Source: a virus. Taken from it: 24,379 nt of DNA. Below the pieces are notes generated by a model. That model was not told where the DNA came from. It saw nothing but the letters and a program-made list of their open reading frames with translations, and ran no database searches. Position numbers and translations under genes: made by a program. Positions 24,368 to 24,379 of the stretch are shown one piece after another. Position 1 is the stretch's first letter, and each line of letters begins with the position of its first letter. The stretch is taken from the IMG/VR virus record IMGVR_UViG_3300025131_000414, positions 1 to 24,379 of that record. One strand, written 5' to 3'.

Positions 24368-24379
24368 TTTTTTCCTCTA

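Overview
The window is about 24.4 kb of a low-GC (roughly 30% by eye) genome of a tailed phage with a contractile, T4/P2-type tail. Every supported gene lies on the minus strand, so transcription reads from right to left. Genes are tightly packed, with one-base TAATG or ATGA stop/start overlaps at several junctions, short AGGA/GGAG ribosome-binding sites, and only three gaps over 60 bases (1704-1770, 15044-15276 and 20081-20223). I see no tRNA, CRISPR array, insertion sequence, integrase or cellular housekeeping gene. The module mix (diverged gp6/gp25/gp53/gp48-54 baseplate proteins, a small sigma-like factor, DNRLRE and LamG proteins, and short '...VLNE' leaders) resembles large uncultured aquatic or marine myoviruses. 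The host cannot be read from the sequence.

In transcription order, the right half (24367 to 15816) is the baseplate core. It holds a tail-tube initiator/cap protein (gp48/54-like), a LysM-like gp53 protein, a hub protein, a possible 22-residue micro-ORF, a sigma-70-like factor related to late sigma gp55, a small coiled-coil protein, an OB-fold spike protein (gp5-like, no lysozyme domain seen), gp25/W and gp6/J. Next comes a small accessory pocket (15043-15816) with a 179-residue protein of unknown role and a short gene broken by one extra base in a homopolymer.

The middle (10660-15043) encodes a DNRLRE-domain protein and a 1002-residue gpI/gp7-like wedge protein that carries a LamG-type lectin domain. 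Then follow a methyltransferase-like protein and a TTG-started protein of unknown function.

The left-middle (1771-9462) is a peripheral baseplate/fibre cluster: one orphan fibre N-terminal module with an Ig-like tail, three paralogues sharing a C-terminal structural module, and two more LamG proteins, one with a carbohydrate-binding-module-like end. A 2H phosphoesterase sits among the paralogues and is a counter-defence or RNA-processing candidate.

At the left edge, replication begins: a compact, strongly diverged family A DNA polymerase overlaps by 4 bases an unidentified gene that leaves the window.

The right half appears to build the injection machine, the middle and left decorate it with sugar-binding surfaces, and the sigma-like factor in the same transcription unit may drive late expression. 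The most unusual points are the polymerase (Ile at the position equivalent to Phe762 of E. coli Pol I, YDE instead of HDE, and no recognisable exonuclease catalytic acids), the triplicated module, the frameshifted small gene, the shared N-terminal leaders that resemble T4 capsid-targeting sequences, and the embedded 2H enzyme.
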